Shown: one piece after another, positions 1-5,809 of the stretch
Layout: each line of letters starts with the position of its first letter
Position numbering within the stretch: position 1 is the first letter of the stretch
Assembly (NCBI GenBank): GCA_022360735.1
Contig: JAKSCF010000527.1
Location: 1-6,064, forward strand
DNA length: 6,064 nucleotides
Reading direction: 5' to 3'
DNA from: Clostridia bacterium
Lineage (GTDB): Bacteria > Bacillota_A > Clostridia > Peptostreptococcales > JAAYPU01
Notes under the pieces: generated by a model
Databases searched by the model: none
Seen by the model: only the letters and a program-made list of their open reading frames with translations
What the model was told of the DNA's origin: nothing
Translations under genes and position numbers: made by a program

Positions 1-223
1 AATTTCCCTGTCCGATAAAGCCTTTCAATCCCTTTATCAAATATTTCCTTGATTTTTTTTCCTCTTTCATTTTTACTGAAAACCATGTAAAGATTGACAA
101 CAAAGACAACTTCCCTCCTGAAATCCGCTTTATTCAATCGCCCTTTATAATTTTTAATCGTGATAGGCATCTGGATACTATGATAATAATCTGACCTTCC
201 AGTTAGGATCATTCTTAAAGCAG
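1..223 (-). pseudogene. Truncated second copy of the periplasmic solute-binding protein gene (C-terminal part)
   Basis: Read on the minus strand this translates without a stop, from ALRMILTGRSDYYHSIQMP to the left window edge. It matches residues about 154-229 of the intact binding protein encoded at 2317-3060. By eye the two DNAs differ at five bases (near 11, 61, 191, 201 and 209). There is also one in-frame 6-bp deletion (near 175-182) that turns LDN into H. Homology stops abruptly at 223, where transposase sequence begins, so the signal peptide and the first lobe of the protein are missing. The far C-terminus lies outside the window. Without its N-terminus the copy cannot make an exported binding protein. 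The high identity suggests a fairly recent duplication or recombination. Confidence 0.85.
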
Positions 224-444
224 TACCTTGTTCCTCAATTTGATCAGCCAGTAAAATGCATTGTTGATGGATTCAATGATAACAGCATCCTGGTTATTTA
301 AGTGATTGATATAGTCTTGACTATTACATCTTAAAAATCTTTGCATTTGGAAATAAAGTATATTTCTTTACCTTCATGGTCTCGCACATTAATGGTCGCA
401 TATGTTTTATGAAGGTCAATTCCGTGAAATCTTTTTGTTTTCAT
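224..444 (-). pseudogene. IS110-family transposase, N-terminal fragment, frameshifted
   Basis: The minus strand starts with ATG at 444, preceded by an AAGAGG ribosome site six bases upstream, and reads MKTKRFHGIDLHKTYATINV. The GIDLHK motif carries the first Asp of the DEDD RuvC-like catalytic domain of IS110-family transposases. This frame stops at TAA 331-333. Another frame continues with DYINHLNNQDAVIIESINN and AFYW, and a third with ADQIEEQG, all recognisable as the usual IS110 N-terminal region. About 70 codons remain of a protein normally over 300 aa. The rest of the catalytic domain and the whole C-terminal transposase domain are gone, replaced by binding-protein sequence at 223/224. 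The gene is dead. Family assignment rests on motif recognition, not a search. Confidence 0.75.
224..444 (-). mobile_element. IS110-type insertion sequence remnant
   Basis: Only the 5' end of the transposase gene can be recognised. The element probably extends some way right of 444, because IS110 elements carry a non-coding end upstream of the transposase, but no boundary can be drawn. Family members generally lack long terminal inverted repeats and target duplications, so their absence is uninformative. The left boundary is a recombination junction inside the transposase gene, not a true element end. Confidence 0.6.
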
Positions 445-475
445 GATAAACCTCTTTTTTTTAAAAAAATCCCCC

Positions 476-504
476 TTGACATATGAAACACTAAAGTGTA
501 CCAT
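476..504 (+). promoter_or_regulatory. Candidate promoter with palindrome in the spacer
   Basis: A consensus -35 box TTGACA (476-481) is followed after 17 bp by TACCAT (499-504), a 4/6 match to a -10 box. The spacer contains the perfect palindrome ACACTAAAGTGT (488-499), which touches the -10 and could be an operator. It points toward the decayed coding region at 521-1288 and the two intact genes after it. The weak -10 and the position beside an IS remnant keep confidence low. Confidence 0.35.
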
Positions 505-506
505 TT

Positions 507-521
507 ATCAACTGTGTTGAT
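507..521. repeat. Perfect inverted repeat, 6-bp arms, 3-nt loop
   Basis: ATCAAC-TGT-GTTGAT is a perfect hairpin lying 8 bp after the ACACTAAAGTGT palindrome (488-499). It is not followed by a T-run, so it does not look like a terminator. It could be an operator or a stem in the structured non-coding end of the IS110 remnant. Confidence 0.4.
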
Positions 522-1038
522 TTATTCCACTATTCAAGGTCGTATCTAGTGTTGAAAAACAAGAGAAAGTTGTATTTCCTAGTTGGTTTCGCACAATAAG
601 AAACACTTTTTCATTTGTGCTTGATGATAACATTATCGAAATTGAATTTAATCAGTTTGATCATAATACCCCAAGATCAGAAACCAATGAATTGCCTTCA
701 TATGAATTTAGTTTAAGAGGATACGAATATGAGGAATGCGATTTACTTAGAGATGGCCAAGCAGTTTTTTTTCCAATTGGCAGATCAATAGAAGCAGGTC
801 GTTCTAGCCTCGCAATAAGAATTGGAGGATGATAGTGTAATTCATCCTAAACAAGAACATAATGGGAAAATACCAACTTTGAAAAAAGGTTTTTATAGGG
901 AACTTTCACCAATGCTTTTAGAAAGGTTTAATGCTTTAGGAGCATGGGAAGATTCTACTTGCTTTCTTATCAGCAGAATCTCCTAAAACAATAAATTTTA
1001 ACTCTTCGTTGACAAGACTATCTTTTTCTGCTATTTAA
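521..1038 (+). pseudogene. Decayed coding region of unknown family, at least two frameshifts
   Basis: An open frame starts right after a stop at 518-520 and runs to TGA 830-832. It has no convincing start codon or ribosome site; GTG 617 is internal to a longer protein-like frame. It contains VEKQEKVVFPSWFRTIRNTF near its beginning and GRSIEAGRSSLAIRIGG at its end. Protein-like sequence continues in the next frame from 831 (DSVIHPKQEHNGKIPTLKKG, then FYRELSPMLLERFNALGAWE) to TAA 984. It continues again in the third frame from 952 (ILLAFLSAESPKTINFNSS) to TAA 1036. The smooth hand-over between frames suggests one ancestral gene with two single-base lesions. I do not recognise the family. Position upstream of immunity-like genes suggests part of a polymorphic toxin or its neighbour, but no toxin motif was identified. 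Confidence 0.5.
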
Positions 1039-1288
1039 ACCACCAGTAACTACTGATAGGGCCCATTATGAGGCATGTTCCGGTGGTTGTACAACTGGTT
1101 TATTATAACAAGCTGATTTTCAATACCTATTTAATACCAAGGTAGAATGCGAGCTTGATATTTACGGCAAAGTTCGTAATATTGTCGGACAATGTTCTTT
1201 TGAACAAATAATTGAAAGTTGTGAAAATAAAGGTTTACTTAAGAAAGGTGGACTTTCCTTGGATATGATTAAAAAAGCTTGTGGTTAA
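1013..1288 (+). pseudogene. Possible toxin C-terminal remnant with an in-frame stop
   Basis: One frame is open from 1013 to TAA 1286-1288 except for a single internal TAA at 1106-1108. Before the stop it reads PPVTTDRAHYEACSGGCTTG. After it come LFNTKVECELDIYGKVRNIV and CSFEQIIESCENKG, ending KKACG. It may be the continuation of the frameshifted region before it, since the two overlap at 1013-1038 and a one-base shift at about 1036 would join them. It ends nine bases before the ATG of an immunity-like gene, the usual place for the variable toxic tip of a polymorphic toxin. Cysteines are frequent (six visible). No catalytic signature was recognised, so the toxin reading comes from context. A start after the stop is not evident. 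Confidence 0.45.
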
Positions 1289-1297
1289 ATATTAGAT

Positions 1298-1636
1298 ATG
1301 ATAAGAAACAAAGTATTAGAGCTGAAAAAATTGGGTAAAATGCCCAATGAGCATTTGGATGATGAAGATTCTATTGAGGATTTAATTAATCAATACGATG
1401 AATTATTGGAATCAATAGAAAAACCAATATCGTATGATGAAGGGGAGGTATTAATTGAACTATTTCCTGAGAATGCATTTTACGATCTACATTGGACACT
1501 ATTGCAATTAATAGAATCATTGTTTGGAAAAATTGAATTAAGCAAATACGAAAAGCTTATTGCCAAGTGTCCTAGTGCTGAATGGAATGAAGCACTTCAT
1601 GATAGGTTAATGAAGTGGAAGAAGAAACAAAAATGA
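1298..1636 (+). CDS. Small immunity-like protein (Imm30-like)
   Basis: An intact 112-aa acidic, helical, cytosolic protein with no signal peptide or membrane segment. The central part, LIELFPENAFYDLHWTLLQL then IESLFGKIELSKYEKLIAKC and EWNEALHDRL, resembles small immunity proteins of the Imm30 type in polymorphic-toxin loci: a conserved Trp-containing helix followed by HLIES-like and W..L..R motifs. Such proteins bind and neutralise the toxic C-terminal domain of a cognate effector. The ATG at 1298 is nine bases after the stop of the upstream remnant and has only a weak ribosome site, consistent with translation coupled to the lost upstream gene. The second immunity-like gene follows after 31 bp, so they probably form one transcript. 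Family placement is from memory of the motif pattern; being a small immunity-type protein is more secure than the exact family. Confidence 0.6.
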   Translation: MIRNKVLELKKLGKMPNEHLDDEDSIEDLINQYDELLESIEKPISYDEGEVLIELFPENAFYDLHWTLLQLIESLFGKIELSKYEKLIAKCPSAEWNEALHDRLMKWKKKQK

Positions 1637-1667
1637 AATATTTAAAACTTGTGTTGGAAATAATTAG

Positions 1668-2054
1668 GTGAAAATAGATATCGAAATTGGAACGATCAAT
1701 ATTTCAAATAATATTGAAGAAAATTATAAAATGATAGCTTTTGGAGATAGTGAAATTGAAGATCAGATTGAAAACTATCTGTTAATACAAAAAGCTAATA
1801 GTTTTGATGAACAGGATAAAGAACTTGAAATGGATAGCTATTATATTGAATATAATGGTCAGGAAAATTCAGGATATGGACTGTGTAGTAATGTAATTCT
1901 TGATAAGAATATTCTTGTTTTTTATTTTGATAAAAAAACAGATGAAGATTTTTCTCAAATAAAACTTACGCTAAATCAAAAGAAATACGATGAAAACGAA
2001 CTAATTGAGTATTTAAAGTTTATTCTATCTGATGTATTAGAAATTAAAAAATAA
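1668..2054 (+). CDS. Small immunity-like protein (Imm10-like)
   Basis: A 128-aa acidic cytosolic protein. The first possible start is GTG 1668, because an in-frame TAG sits directly before it (1665-1667); a GGA about nine bases upstream may act as ribosome site. The next Met (codon 22) would remove a conserved-looking N-terminal strand. The core SYYIEYNGQENSGYG, followed by alternating hydrophobic strands (NVILDKNILVFYFD) and a C-terminal helix, fits the Imm10 family of immunity proteins, which have a D/NQ.NSGYG-like motif. These protect against a polymorphic toxin delivered by neighbouring cells. No matching toxin is seen directly upstream; the preceding gene is another immunity-like gene, so this is likely an orphan immunity gene. 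The gene ends 26 bp before a strong terminator. Confidence 0.65.
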   Translation: MKIDIEIGTINISNNIEENYKMIAFGDSEIEDQIENYLLIQKANSFDEQDKELEMDSYYIEYNGQENSGYGLCSNVILDKNILVFYFDKKTDEDFSQIKLTLNQKKYDENELIEYLKFILSDVLEIKK

Positions 2055-2080
2055 AGAAATAAAAACTTATAAATTCAATA

Positions 2081-2112
2081 AGGTGCAGCAAAAACTGCAC
2101 CTTTTTATTTTT
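2081..2112 (+). terminator. Rho-independent terminator of the immunity-gene transcript
   Basis: Perfect 8-bp stem AGGTGCAG (2081-2088) / CTGCACCT (2095-2102) with loop CAAAAA, followed by a T-rich tail to 2112. It lies 26 bp after the stop of the second immunity-like gene. Flanking A and T runs could extend the stem by a few pairs. Confidence 0.9.
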
Positions 2113-2155
2113 TCACCATTTAAAAGCTTTTAGATAAAAACATGAAAAAAACAAA

Positions 2156-2182
2156 GAAAAAGGCTAGAAAATTGCCTTTTTC
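2156..2182. terminator. Symmetric hairpin, possible bidirectional terminator
   Basis: Perfect 9-bp arms GAAAAAGGC (2156-2164) and GCCTTTTTC (2174-2182) around a 9-nt loop. Each strand presents a GC-capped stem ending in five T residues, so it could end transcripts from the left operon (a back-up) or from the minus-strand binding-protein gene 135 bp to the right. The stem has only three GC pairs at the loop end, making it weaker than the hairpin at 2081. Confidence 0.5.
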
Positions 2183-2190
2183 ACATACCG

Positions 2191-2290
2191 ATTTCGTGGT
2201 CTCAGCTAAGCATTGTACTCAATGCGGGGCAGCTTCGCTGTGTCTTTTTCGTGTACTCCGTGAATCTCCTCCCAACCATCCCCAGTTACA
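2191..2290. other. GC-richer intergenic patch with small hairpins
   Basis: This stretch is visibly richer in G and C than the DNA around it. It holds GCATTG-TACT-CAATGC (2210-2225) and, five bases on, CAGC-TTC-GCTG (2230-2240). TTCGTG occurs twice (2194-2199 and 2249-2254) and GTACTC twice. No convincing gene is seen. It looks like a dispersed intergenic repeat of the TTCGTGTA..TTCGTG kind found between genes in many environmental bacteria, but a second copy is not present here. Confidence 0.35.
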
Positions 2291-2316
2291 GCACCAAAAA
2301 TTATGACTTAAAATTA

Positions 2317-3060
2317 TTACTGAATATCAAAATCAGGATAAGGCTCATGATACTTGTGATACAATTTCTCTAATTTCCCTGCCCGATAAAGCCTTTCAAT
2401 CCCTTTATCAAATATTTCCTTGATTTTTTTCCCTCTTTCATTTTTACTGAAAACCATGTAAAGATTGACAACAAAGACAACTTCCCTCCTGAAATCCGCT
2501 TTATTCAATCGCCCTTTATAATTTTTAATCGTGATAGGCATCTGGATACTGTTATCAAGATAATAATCCGACCTTCCGGTTAGGACCATTCTTAAAGCAG
2601 CATCTCTTGATTTAACATCATCACCAGTTAGGTATTGTTTAAATTTTTCATCTGTCCCATCAATATAGCCTAAATACCAGACCCCTTTTTTATTTTCCAG
2701 GCTTTTGATTCCATTCCATTCTTTAAATTTATTTTTTTTAAAAAATACCATTTCCACACTTTGCACAGTTGGATGTTTTGCCATATAAAACCGGGGATCT
2801 GGATCATGTGCACCAGTAAAATCGGCATTTTTATCAGCAACCCGTGATAAAGCTCTCTTCCAGGGAACATATTCCTGAATCACTTTGATATTTTGCTCTT
2901 CAAAAACCTTTTCAATGATTTCATTATAAATACCTTCACCATTACTGTTAGTATATCCTTCCCATTCCGGTGTAACCCACAAGACCTCAGTGATTTTTTC
3001 CTGGCTAAATACTGGATGCAATAATAAAAAAAGAACAAATAGTAGAATGATTTTTTTCAT
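2317..3060 (-). CDS. Periplasmic solute-binding protein, SBP_bac_3-like
   Basis: A 247-aa exported protein. Start chosen at ATG 3060: GGAGG (3070-3074) lies nine bases upstream, against only three for the in-frame ATG at 3066. Residues 1-19 form a signal peptide (MKK, a hydrophobic core, then HPVFS with likely cleavage before Q20). There is no lipobox Cys, so it should be free in the periplasm. The mature protein has the two-lobe pattern of family-3 solute-binding proteins: WVTPEWEGYTNSNGEGIYNE near the start, then VPWKRALSRVADKNADF, a central hinge region, and a C-terminal helix IFDKGIERLYRAGKLEKLYH. Length is typical. These proteins usually bind amino acids or similar small solutes for ABC importers or for sensors. 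No permease or ATPase gene is nearby; instead it diverges from a histidine kinase, suggesting a sensory role. The ligand is unknown. Its 3' part is duplicated at 1-223. Confidence 0.85.
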   Translation of the reverse strand: MKKIILLFVLFLLLHPVFSQEKITEVLWVTPEWEGYTNSNGEGIYNEIIEKVFEEQNIKVIQEYVPWKRALSRVADKNADFTGAHDPDPRFYMAKHPTVQSVEMVFFKKNKFKEWNGIKSLENKKGVWYLGYIDGTDEKFKQYLTGDDVKSRDAALRMVLTGRSDYYLDNSIQMPITIKNYKGRLNKADFRREVVFVVNLYMVFSKNERGKKIKEIFDKGIERLYRAGKLEKLYHKYHEPYPDFDIQ

Positions 3061-3223
3061 AACCATTTTCCTCCATCGAACAAACTAATTTTAACCAGGT
3101 AATCAAACCGTTTTTTTTAAAACCTCTTTTATTATTATTAATACTATGCAAAATTTCCATTTATGCAATATTTAATAATCCGATATTGAATTATTTCTTA
3201 AAATAATTAATAATTAATTGAAT
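3061..3223. promoter_or_regulatory. Divergent promoter region between binding-protein and kinase genes
   Basis: About 160 bp, very AT-rich. Toward the kinase, TTGAAT (3186-3191) with a 17-bp spacer and AATAAT (3209-3214) is a fair promoter, but its -10 is only 9 bp from ATG 3224, leaving almost no leader. Toward the binding protein, minus-strand TTGCAT (-35), a 16-bp spacer and TAGTAT (-10) fall at about 3140-3167. TATGCAA occurs twice in direct orientation (3145-3151 and 3162-3168), 17 bp apart, overlapping the latter promoter. Promoter calls are by eye. Confidence 0.4.
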
Positions 3224-5473
3224 ATGAAAAAATTTAATAAAATTTCTATTAAACTGATTATTATCATCACTATGATTGTTACTTTAGTGAGTAGTATTTC
3301 CTCTGTTATATTTTTTGTAGAAAACTCAAAAAGATTAAGAGATAATTTAAATGATTTCCTGGAGAATATTAAAAATATCACTGATTTATCCCTTGGTTAT
3401 CAATTATGGGAATATGATTATGAAGGTGTAAAAAAGGTCAATGAAGCAATCTTAAAAAATGAAATTATTATTGCCATCAATATTTTAACTATTGATAAAC
3501 AGTTTGAGTTTGGAGCAGTTAAAACCATCTCACATAACAAAACCATATTGATAGATGAAATCTCTGAAGCTTTTCAATTAAGCAGCTCAGGGCGGCATGT
3601 AAAAAAAATTACCTTTGATGTTTTTTACAAAGAAAGAAATGTAGGCTTTGTTGAGGTGTTTTATTCTGAAAAAAAGATAATAGAAAGTGAAAGAAATGTC
3701 GTTTATGGATTGATCGGTATTTTTTCTGCAATCGCTATTTTCATTATTATTGCTATTTATCTCCTCTTAAACAAACTGGTGATCCATCCTTTATTATTCT
3801 TAACGGAATTTTCAAAAAAAATTGCCAGTCAAAAAGATTATTCAGTAAGAATTAATAAAACCAGTAATGATGAATTTAGTGTATTGTATAAGGGATTTAA
3901 TAATATGCTGGAAGAGATTTATAAAAGAGATAAAGAGATCAATAAAACCATGAATTATCTGGATAATGTATTAAACTCTCTTCATTCTGCTATTATTTCC
4001 ATTGACTTAAAAGGTAATATTGTGCGTATTAATGATAAAGCCAGAGAATTTATTGGGTTGAATGATAATGAAATATTAAATAAGAGTATCTGGAAAATTA
4101 TCCCTCAAATTGATATATTTAATGATTATTTTACAGAAATTATTCAAAAAAAGCATTTACATTATTCTCAAAAAGTCAATGTTTTGAAAATTGGTAGTAA
4201 ATTATACAATATTTACTTTATTCCACTGATTTCTGATGATTTAAATGGGATCGTTATCCGCTTGGATGATATTACAGATATCGTCAAAAAAGATGAACAG
4301 TTAATCCAGGTCCAAAAAATGGAAACGATTGGCACTTTAGCCGGCGGCTTAGCACATGATTTTAATAATGTATTGGGAGGGATAACCGGCAGTACTTCTA
4401 TCCTTCATTATAAGCTTCAAAAAGAAAATGCTGTTTCAATCCCTGATCTTAAATCAGTTTTAACTACCATTGAAAATTCTGCGGCAAGAGCAACAGATAT
4501 GGTTCAGCAGCTTCTCACCCTTTCCCGTAAACATGAACTGAATTTAGTACCTGTTGATCTCAATGCTGCCGTCAAACATGTTATTAAAATCTGTCAAAAT
4601 ACCTTTGATAAATGCATTGATATTAAAGTCAAATATCATCCTCATCCTGCAATTGTTAAAGCTGATCCAGCGCAAATAGAACAAGTCCTGCTCAATTTAT
4701 GTTTAAATAGTTGCCATGCTATGACAATCATGCGTAAAAAAGCAGATAAACCAGGCGGAATTCTGGAAATTTTTATAGATAAATTATTTGCTGATAATAT
4801 TTTTAATTCCACCCATCCCCAGGCTGAAGCTATAGAATACTGGGTTTTGTCAGTTAAAGATACTGGAGTGGGGATGGATAACCAGACAAAAATAAAAATA
4901 TTTGAGCCTTTTTTTACTACAAAAAAAGCGGGAAAAGGGACAGGCTTAGGCCTGGCCATGGTTTATAATATCATCAGTCAGCATAATGGATTCATTGATG
5001 TTTATTCTGAGCAGGGCATTGGTACTTCCATTAATCTCTATCTTCCCTTATCTAAAGATCATCTGGCAAAAGAGGAGGAACAAAAAGAAATTCAAATTTG
5101 GAAAGGAGAGGGGCGCATTCTTGTCGTTGATGATGAATTTGTCATGCGGCAAATTGCTAAATCGATTCTTGAAGAATGTGGTTATGAAATAGATTTAGCA
5201 GAAAACGGTTATGAAGCAATAGCTCTTTATGAACAGCATAAAAAAGAATATGCTGTGGTTGTTTTAGATATGGCTATGCCGAAGTTATCCGGTAAAGAAA
5301 CCTATCTCAAACTGAAACAAATCAACCCGGATATCATTACCATTGTTGCTTCTGGACTGCTGAATGATGAACGAATTGAAGAATTGAGTAAACTCGGTAT
5401 CAATGGCTTTATTAAAAAACCATATAATATCAGCAGATTATCTAAGATTGTCTCAGAAGCATTGTCAAAGTGA
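3224..5473 (+). CDS. Membrane hybrid histidine kinase: sensor, HAMP, PAS, kinase, receiver
   Basis: A 749-aa inner-membrane sensor kinase. ATG 3224 is preferred; a TTG two codons upstream is also in frame, and neither has a clear ribosome site. Layout: membrane helix about 8-31; external sensing domain about 32-158, no family recognised; second helix about 159-183; HAMP about 184-240; PAS about 246-356; HisKA from 366 with GGLAHDFNN, phospho-acceptor His378; ATPase domain with N-box Asn491/Asn495, DTGVGMD (546-552), FEPFFTTK (560-567) and GKGTGLGL (570-577); C-terminal receiver from about 632 with acidic pair Asp636/Asp637, phospho-acceptor Asp682 in LDMAMP and Lys732 in KKP. All catalytic residues are present, so it should be active. 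It lacks an HPt or DNA-binding output, so the phosphoryl group must pass to separate proteins. The divergent binding protein is a plausible ligand-presenting partner. Confidence 0.93.
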   Translation: MKKFNKISIKLIIIITMIVTLVSSISSVIFFVENSKRLRDNLNDFLENIKNITDLSLGYQLWEYDYEGVKKVNEAILKNEIIIAINILTIDKQFEFGAVKTISHNKTILIDEISEAFQLSSSGRHVKKITFDVFYKERNVGFVEVFYSEKKIIESERNVVYGLIGIFSAIAIFIIIAIYLLLNKLVIHPLLFLTEFSKKIASQKDYSVRINKTSNDEFSVLYKGFNNMLEEIYKRDKEINKTMNYLDNVLNSLHSAIISIDLKGNIVRINDKAREFIGLNDNEILNKSIWKIIPQIDIFNDYFTEIIQKKHLHYSQKVNVLKIGSKLYNIYFIPLISDDLNGIVIRLDDITDIVKKDEQLIQVQKMETIGTLAGGLAHDFNNVLGGITGSTSILHYKLQKENAVSIPDLKSVLTTIENSAARATDMVQQLLTLSRKHELNLVPVDLNAAVKHVIKICQNTFDKCIDIKVKYHPHPAIVKADPAQIEQVLLNLCLNSCHAMTIMRKKADKPGGILEIFIDKLFADNIFNSTHPQAEAIEYWVLSVKDTGVGMDNQTKIKIFEPFFTTKKAGKGTGLGLAMVYNIISQHNGFIDVYSEQGIGTSINLYLPLSKDHLAKEEEQKEIQIWKGEGRILVVDDEFVMRQIAKSILEECGYEIDLAENGYEAIALYEQHKKEYAVVVLDMAMPKLSGKETYLKLKQINPDIITIVASGLLNDERIEELSKLGINGFIKKPYNISRLSKIVSEALSK

Positions 5474-5488
5474 AATAAAAAAAATCTC

Positions 5489-5517
5489 TTGCCATTTTAA
5501 GAATTTTACAGTATATT
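5489..5517 (+). promoter_or_regulatory. Strong sigma-70-type promoter for the downstream operon
   Basis: TTGCCA (5489-5494, 5/6) and TATATT (5512-5517, 5/6) are separated by exactly 17 bp. They start 15 bp after the kinase stop and 40 bp before the next ATG, giving a leader of about 34 nt. This indicates that the next two genes can be transcribed independently of the kinase gene, after which no terminator is visible. Confidence 0.7.
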
Positions 5518-5557
5518 CATAAAATGTTTGCTACTAACAACTAAATAAGGAATCAAC

Positions 5558-5809
5558 ATGCTTGCTAAAATATTGACTTTTTTCAATAATTTAACCTGGC
5601 CTATGCTGATTTTGCTCTGCCTGACTATCGGCCTGGCCCCTTTTAATCCTCCTCATATTGTAGAAAAACTCTCTCTGCTATTTAAGGGAGAATTACGTAA
5701 AGCCATAGACTGGCTTGATCTTTTTTTACATGGAACTCCCTGGCTATTACTCATCATCAAATTTAGTATTATGGTCCTAAGCCGCTTTAAATTAGGAGGA
5801 AATGGATGA
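5558..5809 (+). CDS. Small two-helix membrane protein ('RND transporter'-annotated type)
   Basis: An 83-aa protein with two hydrophobic segments: about 9-28 (FNNLTWPMLILLCLTIGLAP) and about 58-75 (HGTPWLLLIIKFSIMVL), joined by a mildly charged loop containing LFKGELRKAIDWLDLFLHGT. The pattern TWPMLI.LCLT.GLAPF..PHI.EKL..LF.G....IDW.DL.LHGTPWLLL matches a group of small proteins often labelled 'RND transporter' in databases. It is far too small to be an RND pump and its function is unknown; the label is inherited. AAGG seven bases before ATG 5558 serves as ribosome site, and a near-consensus promoter lies just upstream. Its TGA overlaps the start of the next gene in an ATGA junction, so the two are co-translated. 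Confidence 0.75.
   Translation: MLAKILTFFNNLTWPMLILLCLTIGLAPFNPPHIVEKLSLLFKGELRKAIDWLDLFLHGTPWLLLIIKFSIMVLSRFKLGGNG

Noticed and set aside
617..832. A free-standing 71-aa gene starting at GTG 617.
   Set aside because: The same frame is open and protein-like back to 521 without a start or ribosome site, and similar sequence continues past 832 in another frame, so it is a piece of a broken gene.
2185..2300. Integron attC recombination site, suggested by GCTTAGCTGAG on the minus strand and the nearby hairpins.
   Set aside because: No GTTRRRY core with a matching RYYYAAC partner was found at suitable spacing, and no integrase or cassette array is seen.
2142..2306. A 54-codon plus-strand frame starting MKKTKKKARKLPF and containing CTQCGAASLC.
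   Set aside because: No ribosome site, it starts right after a strong terminator, and it runs through the hairpin at 2156-2182 and the GC-richer patch. The Lys-rich start only reflects an A-rich run.
2670..2870. 66-aa minus-strand frame inside the binding-protein gene.
   Set aside because: Shadow of the intact binding-protein frame with no recognisable features.
4642..4959. 105-aa minus-strand open frame inside the kinase gene.
   Set aside because: It lies opposite the conserved ATPase domain of the kinase, whose motifs are all intact in the plus frame; it has no promoter or ribosome site and is a shadow frame.
4986..5192. 68-aa plus-strand frame within the kinase gene.
   Set aside because: It overlaps the linker and receiver start in another frame; the receiver motifs in the kinase frame explain this DNA.
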